51,816 nucleotides of DNA, taken from NCBI RefSeq assembly GCF_001428825.1, contig NZ_LMIT01000014.1:37785-89600 (forward strand), given 5' to 3'. Below, piece after piece: positions 48,406 to 51,816 of this stretch. A program made the position numbers and the translations under genes. The notes under the pieces were generated by a model. The model saw only the letters and a program-made list of their open reading frames with translations, ran no database searches and had not been told where the DNA came from. This DNA comes from Nocardioides sp. Root240 (GTDB lineage Bacteria; Actinomycetota; Actinomycetes; Propionibacteriales; Nocardioidaceae). The stretch's first letter is position 1. Every line of letters starts with the position of its first letter.

Positions 48406-49667
48406 CGCTTCGGCGCCTCGGCGTCGAGGATCGCCCGGCTCAGCGCCGGCGCGGTCAGCCCGACCTGCCAGCTGCGCGCGCCCAGGGCGTGGAGCTGGTC
48501 GATGACCGCCTCCAGCAGCTCGACGGGCTCGCGGGTGCGCGGCGGCGTCCACATCGTGCGGCGCAGCGTGTCGGGAGTGAGCAGGTTCTCCAGCGGGAGG
48601 GAGTGCTCCTCGGCGATCTTCGCGATCGCGACCTTGGCCAGGTCGAGGCGGCGGGCGGCGACGGGGTCCTTGTCGGCCCACGCACGCGGCGCCGGCGGAC
48701 CGTCGCCGTGCGAGACCCGGGTCGGCAGCTCGTCCTCGGGCATCTCCGCGGCCTCCTTGACCGCGGCCAGCCACTCGTTGGCGTAGCGCGACGCCCCGCG
48801 GCCGTGGAAGCCCTGCGTGGACATCAGCGCGCCGCGGGTGGTCGGCATCGCGGTCGCCGCGGCGACCAGCGCCGAGTCGGGGATCAGCCGGCCCGGCGTG
48901 ACGTCGCGCTCCTGGGCGATCCGGTCGCGGGTCTCCCACAGGGACCGCACCGCGCCGAGGGTACGGCGCCCGCGGACCTTGTGCAGGCCCGACGTACGCC
49001 GCCACGCGTCCACGCGCACGGTCGGCTCGAAGCCGCGCAGGTTCTCGAACTCCTGACGCGCCCAGTCGGCCTTGCCGGCCTCCTCGAGCTGGGCGGCCAG
49101 CAGGTTGCGGAGCTCCACCAGGACCTCGACGTCGAGGGCGGCGTACTCCAGCCACGGCTCGGGCAGCGGCCGGGTCGACCAGTCGACGGCGGAGTGCTCC
49201 TTGAGCAGCTGGCGCTCGAGCAGCACCTCGACGAGGGTCGCGAGCCCGACGCGCGGGTAGTTGAGCAGCCGCCCGGCGAGCTCGGTGTCGAAGAGCGCGG
49301 CCGGGCGCAGGCCGACCTCGGCGAGGCAGGGCAGGTCCTGGGTGGCGGCGTGCAGGATCCACTCCGCGTCGCCGATCGCGTCGGCCAGGGGAGTGAGGTC
49401 GCCGAACGGGATCGGGTCGATCAGACCGATCCCGGCGCCGTCACGCTTGACCTGGATCAGGTAGGCGCGGTTGGAGTAGCGGTAGCCCGACGCCCGCTCG
49501 GCGTCGATCGCCACCGGACCCGACCCGGCGGCGATGGCGGCGCAGTAGGCCGCGAGCGCGTCGGGGGTGTCGATCACCGGCGGCAGGCCGTCGGCGAGGG
49601 TGAGCAGCTCGACGGGAGCTGTCTCCTCCACGTCGTCGTTGCCCGGCTCCTCCGGCTGCTCAGCCAT
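48294..49667 (-). CDS. Ribonuclease D family protein (3'-5' exonuclease + HRDC)
   Basis: 457 residues. DEDD exonuclease domain: VAIDAERASGYRYSNRAYLIQ, ILHAATQDLPCLAEVG, DTELAGRLLNYPRVGLATLVEVLL, WLEYAALDVEVLVEL; then an HRDC-type domain (LVAAATAMPTTRGALMSTQGFHGRGASRYANEW). An acidic Ser/Asp-rich tail follows (SVAEEDADDEAVPDGDVPSDEPSDG). Processes stable-RNA 3' ends. ATG at 49667 overlaps the stop of the DUF3000 gene (TGATG), so the two are coupled. The tail is encoded by DNA that also encodes the end of the opposing solute-binding protein. Confidence 0.9.
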   Translation of the reverse strand: MAEQPEEPGNDDVEETAPVELLTLADGLPPVIDTPDALAAYCAAIAAGSGPVAIDAERASGYRYSNRAYLIQVKRDGAGIGLIDPIPFGDLTPLADAIGDAEWILHAATQDLPCLAEVGLRPAALFDTELAGRLLNYPRVGLATLVEVLLERQLLKEHSAVDWSTRPLPEPWLEYAALDVEVLVELRNLLAAQLEEAGKADWARQEFENLRGFEPTVRVDAWRRTSGLHKVRGRRTLGAVRSLWETRDRIAQERDVTPGRLIPDSALVAAATAMPTTRGALMSTQGFHGRGASRYANEWLAAVKEAAEMPEDELPTRVSHGDGPPAPRAWADKDPVAARRLDLAKVAIAKIAEEHSLPLENLLTPDTLRRTMWTPPRTREPVELLEAVIDQLHALGARSWQVGLTAPALSRAILDAEAPKRQSRSRSSVAEEDADDEAVPDGDVPSDEPSDGASDGS

Positions 49668-50281
49668 CAGACGGCGCCGCCCCGCTGGCCACGACGGGAG
49701 GGCATCACGGCCACCCCGTCCGGCACCGGCTCCAGGCCCCCGGCGGTGCACATCAGCTCGCCCCACGCCTCGGCGTGGGCGGTCAGGTCGGTGGTCTCGA
49801 CGGGCGTCCAGGAGGCACGGATCTCCAGCTGCGCGCTGCCCGCCTCGCCCGCCATCGAGCCGTAGCTCTCGGTCGCCACCCGGGTCACGGTGCCCGACTC
49901 GGCGACGTACTCGGCGCCGTGCGCCTGGAGTGCGTCGGTCAGCCAGGTCCACCCGACGTCGGTCAGCAGCGGGTCGGTCGCGAGGTCGCTGTCGATCTCG
50001 GCGCGGCAGTAGGCCACGCACCGGAAGGTGCCCTCCCACGCGTCGTTGCCCGCCGGGTCGTGCAGCACCACGAGGCGTCCGGTCGCGACCTCCTCGTCGT
50101 CGACGGTGACGTCGGCCGACAGGGCGGTGGCGTACGGCGCGATCCGCTGCGGCGCCGGCATCTCCTCGCAGAACACCTCGGGCCGGAAGGTCGCGGCGCG
50201 GAGGCTGTCGACCGCCTGGGTGAACTCCCGAGGGGTGCCGGCAGCGCCGGACCCCTGGTGCGTCTCTTGCCGGGCGACCAT
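49667..50281 (-). CDS. DUF3000 family protein
   Basis: 204 residues of the actinobacterial DUF3000 family, regularly found between a ribonuclease D gene and hemE. Conserved: FTQAVDSLRAATFRPEVFCEEMPAPQRIAPYATALSADV, GRLVVLHDPAGNDAWEGTFRCVAYCRAEID, WTWLTDALQAHGAEYVAESGTVTRVATESYGSM and LEIRASWTP. Function unknown. A TAGGGT box (ACCCTA at 50288-50293) lies 6 bases before the ATG on the minus strand. Confidence 0.9.
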   Translation of the reverse strand: MVARQETHQGSGAAGTPREFTQAVDSLRAATFRPEVFCEEMPAPQRIAPYATALSADVTVDDEEVATGRLVVLHDPAGNDAWEGTFRCVAYCRAEIDSDLATDPLLTDVGWTWLTDALQAHGAEYVAESGTVTRVATESYGSMAGEAGSAQLEIRASWTPVETTDLTAHAEAWGELMCTAGGLEPVPDGVAVMPSRRGQRGGAV

Positions 50282-50350
50282 GAGGTCACCCTAGGCCCGA
50301 CTGGCCGGATCGATGTGCGTCCCACGCCGTTCACCTGAGACGCTGACCCC
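50282..50350. promoter_or_regulatory. Divergent leaderless promoters, DUF3000 gene / hemE
   Basis: Minus-strand TAGGGT at 50288-50293 (as ACCCTA) and plus-strand GACGCT at 50339-50344, each 6 bases from its start codon. No ribosome-binding sites. Confidence 0.5.
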
Positions 50351-51397
50351 GTGACGACTGCACTCCGCGACTCCGCGTTCCTGAAGGCCGCCCGCGGGGA
50401 GGCCGTGCCGCACACCCCGGTGTGGTTCATGCGGCAGGCCGGGCGCTCGCTGCCCGAGTACCTCAAGGTGCGCGAGGGCGTCGGCATGCTCGAGTCGTGC
50501 ATGAACGCCGAGCTGATCACCGAGATCACGCTCCAGCCCGTGCGCCGGTACGGCGTCGACGCGGCGATCTTCTTCTCCGACATCGTGCTGCCGCTCAAGG
50601 CCGTCGGTGTCGACCTCGACATCAAGCCCGGTGTCGGCCCGGTCGTGGCCGCCCCGGTGCGCACGCTCGACGACGTCGCGGCGATCCCGGACCTCACTCC
50701 GGAGCAGATCCCCTACATCACGGCGGCGGTGCAGAACCTCGTCGGCGAGCTGGCCGGCATCAACGGCGGGACCCCGCTGATCGGGTTCGCCGGGGCGCCG
50801 TTCACGGTGGCGTCGTACCTCGTCGAGGGCGGGCCGTCGAAGGAGCACGCCAAGACGAAGGCGCTGATGTTTGGTGCACCCGACGTGTGGGACGCGCTGA
50901 TGCGCAAGATCTCCGACATCTCCGCGGTCTTCCTCGAGACCCAGGTCGCCGCCGGCGCGTCGGCGATCCAGCTGTTCGACTCGTGGGCCGGCGCCCTGAC
51001 GCCGGGCGACTACGTCCGCCACGTGCAGCCGCACTCGGCGCGGGTCCTCGCGCGGGTGGGTGAGCTCGGGGTGCCGAAGATCCACTTCGGCGTCGGTACG
51101 ACGAACCTGCTCGACCTGATGGGGGAGGCCGGTGCCGACGTCGTCGGCGTCGACTGGCGCACCCCCCTCGACCGGGCCATCCCCGTCGTGGGCGACCGCT
51201 CGGTGCAGGGCAACCTCGACCCGACGCTCGTGTTCGCGCCGACCGACGTGATGACGGCGCGCGCGGCCGAGGTGATCGAGGCTGGACGAGCGGCGCGCGG
51301 TCACATCTTCAACCTGGGCCACGGGGTCATCCCGTCGACCGACCCGGACCAGCTCGCGCGGCTCACCGAGTTCGTGCAGGGCTACCCGCTGGGTTGA
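50351..51397 (+). CDS. hemE: Uroporphyrinogen decarboxylase
   Basis: Converts uroporphyrinogen III to coproporphyrinogen III in haem synthesis. 348 residues, normal length: HTPVWFMRQAGRSLPEY, AAIFFSDIVLPLKAVGVDLDI, GFAGAPFTVASYLVEGG, AIQLFDSWAGALTP, HFGVGTTNLLDLM, VVGVDWRTPLDRA, VQGNLDPTLVF and IFNLGHGVIPSTDPD. GTG at 50351 follows GACGCT by 6 bases. Confidence 0.97.
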   Translation: MTTALRDSAFLKAARGEAVPHTPVWFMRQAGRSLPEYLKVREGVGMLESCMNAELITEITLQPVRRYGVDAAIFFSDIVLPLKAVGVDLDIKPGVGPVVAAPVRTLDDVAAIPDLTPEQIPYITAAVQNLVGELAGINGGTPLIGFAGAPFTVASYLVEGGPSKEHAKTKALMFGAPDVWDALMRKISDISAVFLETQVAAGASAIQLFDSWAGALTPGDYVRHVQPHSARVLARVGELGVPKIHFGVGTTNLLDLMGEAGADVVGVDWRTPLDRAIPVVGDRSVQGNLDPTLVFAPTDVMTARAAEVIEAGRAARGHIFNLGHGVIPSTDPDQLARLTEFVQGYPLG

Positions 51398-51407
51398 GCC
51401 GCGCAGT

Positions 51408-51487
51408 GGTTGAGGTGCGATCTCGGGCAGCGACCGTCGCCCTCGCTGGTTGAGGTGCGAGGCGCCCTGGCGCCGAGCCTCGAAACC
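51408..51487. repeat. GGTTGAGGTGCGA repeats and hairpin downstream of hemE
   Basis: GGTTGAGGTGCGA occurs at 51408-51420 and again at 51448-51460 (40-base period). The second copy continues into GGCGCC-CT-GGCGCC and then GAGCCTCGAAACC, forming an imperfect palindrome of about 40 bases. It looks like a dispersed intergenic palindromic element. Confidence 0.65.
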
Positions 51488-51676
51488 TCTGTGGTCGGTG
51501 CTGGGACTTCTCCTTCGGGTTCCGTTGGTCGCGGGGTCGGGTTTTCAAGCGGCAGCGACGAGAGGGCTGGGTGGATGGGCGGGTCCGCCGGTCGGCTTGC
51601 AGACCAGCGCATGGGCCCGGAACCCGCTAGAACACTGGCCAAAGTGCCCTGTGGAGAACCCACTCCCCAGTAGCGT
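51488..51676. other. Gene-free spacer before the DUF222 gene
   Basis: Nothing recognisable as a gene. Together with the repeat to its left it makes a 308-base gap after hemE. Confidence 0.5.
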
Positions 51677-51699
51677 TCGAACAGGCGTTCGAGTAGAAT
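51677..51699 (+). promoter_or_regulatory. LexA (SOS) box and -10 of the DUF222/HNH gene
   Basis: TCGAAC-N4-GTTCGA at 51677-51692 is a perfect actinobacterial SOS box. It abuts TAGAAT (51694-51699), a -10 element 6 bases before the ATG. LexA bound here would block the promoter. Confidence 0.75.
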
Positions 51700-51705
51700 G
51701 GACCC

Positions 51706-51816
51706 ATGATCTCGGACCCCTCGACCCACGCCCCGGCCTCGTTGCTGGCGCGCGCCGAGGACCTCGTGACCGAACGCCGCCTGGTCGAGATCGAAGCACT
51801 CCAGGTCCTCCTCGAG
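51706..51816 (+). CDS. DUF222/HNH (13E12-like) endonuclease family protein, N-terminus only
   Basis: Only the first 37 codons are in the window, open to the edge: helical, Leu/Ala/Glu-rich with LLARAEDLVTERRLVEIEALQVLLE. This fits the start of the DUF222-HNH proteins (13E12 repeat family in mycobacteria), which are multi-copy in Nocardioides and often have SOS boxes upstream. The assignment rests on this short stretch plus the SOS box and repeat context. ATG at 51706 has TAGAAT 6 bases upstream; the ATG at 51698 is closed after two codons. Confidence 0.6.
   Translation, partial: MISDPSTHAPASLLARAEDLVTERRLVEIEALQVLLE

Overview
High-GC actinobacterial chromosome, most likely a Nocardioides-type member of the Nocardioidaceae. 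This is inferred from codon use, from the carD/ispD/ispF/cysS/rlmB neighbourhood, and from families such as SCO6745-like, DUF3000, DUF2237, SigE-type sigma factors and DUF222/HNH proteins. No rRNA, tRNA or CRISPR array was seen. The window is mostly ordinary chromosome with a few accessory patches.

Layout. 1-9.9 kb: a UbiA-type prenyltransferase running off the left edge, then a core block of carD, an IspD-like protein, ispD, an orphan nirD, an alpha/beta hydrolase, ispF, a membrane/Tat molybdopterin oxidoreductase with an SDR, cysS and rlmB. 9.9-18.8 kb: membrane metallophosphoesterase, acyl-CoA dehydrogenase, LppU-like protein, MutT, 3-methyladenine glycosylase, PpnP, a SigE-family sigma factor with a membrane partner, and an MFS exporter divergent from its MarR regulator. 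18.8-23.5 kb: YhgE-like membrane protein, zinc-ribbon protein, and the gluconate cluster gntR/gntK/gntP. 23.5-30.6 kb: secreted HNH lipoprotein, receiver/thioredoxin-reductase-like fusion with hemerythrin, methyltransferase, and mug divergent from an orphan DNA methyltransferase. 30.6-41 kb: wax-ester synthase-like acyltransferase, YbdK-type ligase, ThrE exporter, lipoprotein, an AbiEi/DUF559-like gene bracketed by inverted 22-bp repeat arrays, a TetR-controlled Baeyer-Villiger monooxygenase/SDR operon, FUSC and SRPBCC proteins. 41-51.8 kb: second sigma/membrane pair, hrpA, a solute-binding protein overlapping ribonuclease D tail to tail, DUF3000, hemE, repeats, and the start of a DUF222/HNH gene under an SOS box.

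The most interesting signal is the IspD pair at 1.8-3.1 kb. The protein with the CTP-binding loop lacks the two arm residues (Thr140 and Arg157 in E. coli numbering) that reach the methylerythritol phosphate site from the neighbouring subunit. The IspD-like neighbour keeps exactly those two residues but lacks the CTP loop. This suggests an obligate heterodimeric IspD. The second is the five 22-bp repeats flanking the AbiEi/DUF559 gene, which look like the ends of a small mobile unit.

A general feature is leaderless expression. Most stand-alone genes have a TANNNT-like -10 hexamer 6-7 bases before the start codon and no Shine-Dalgarno, which was used to choose many starts.
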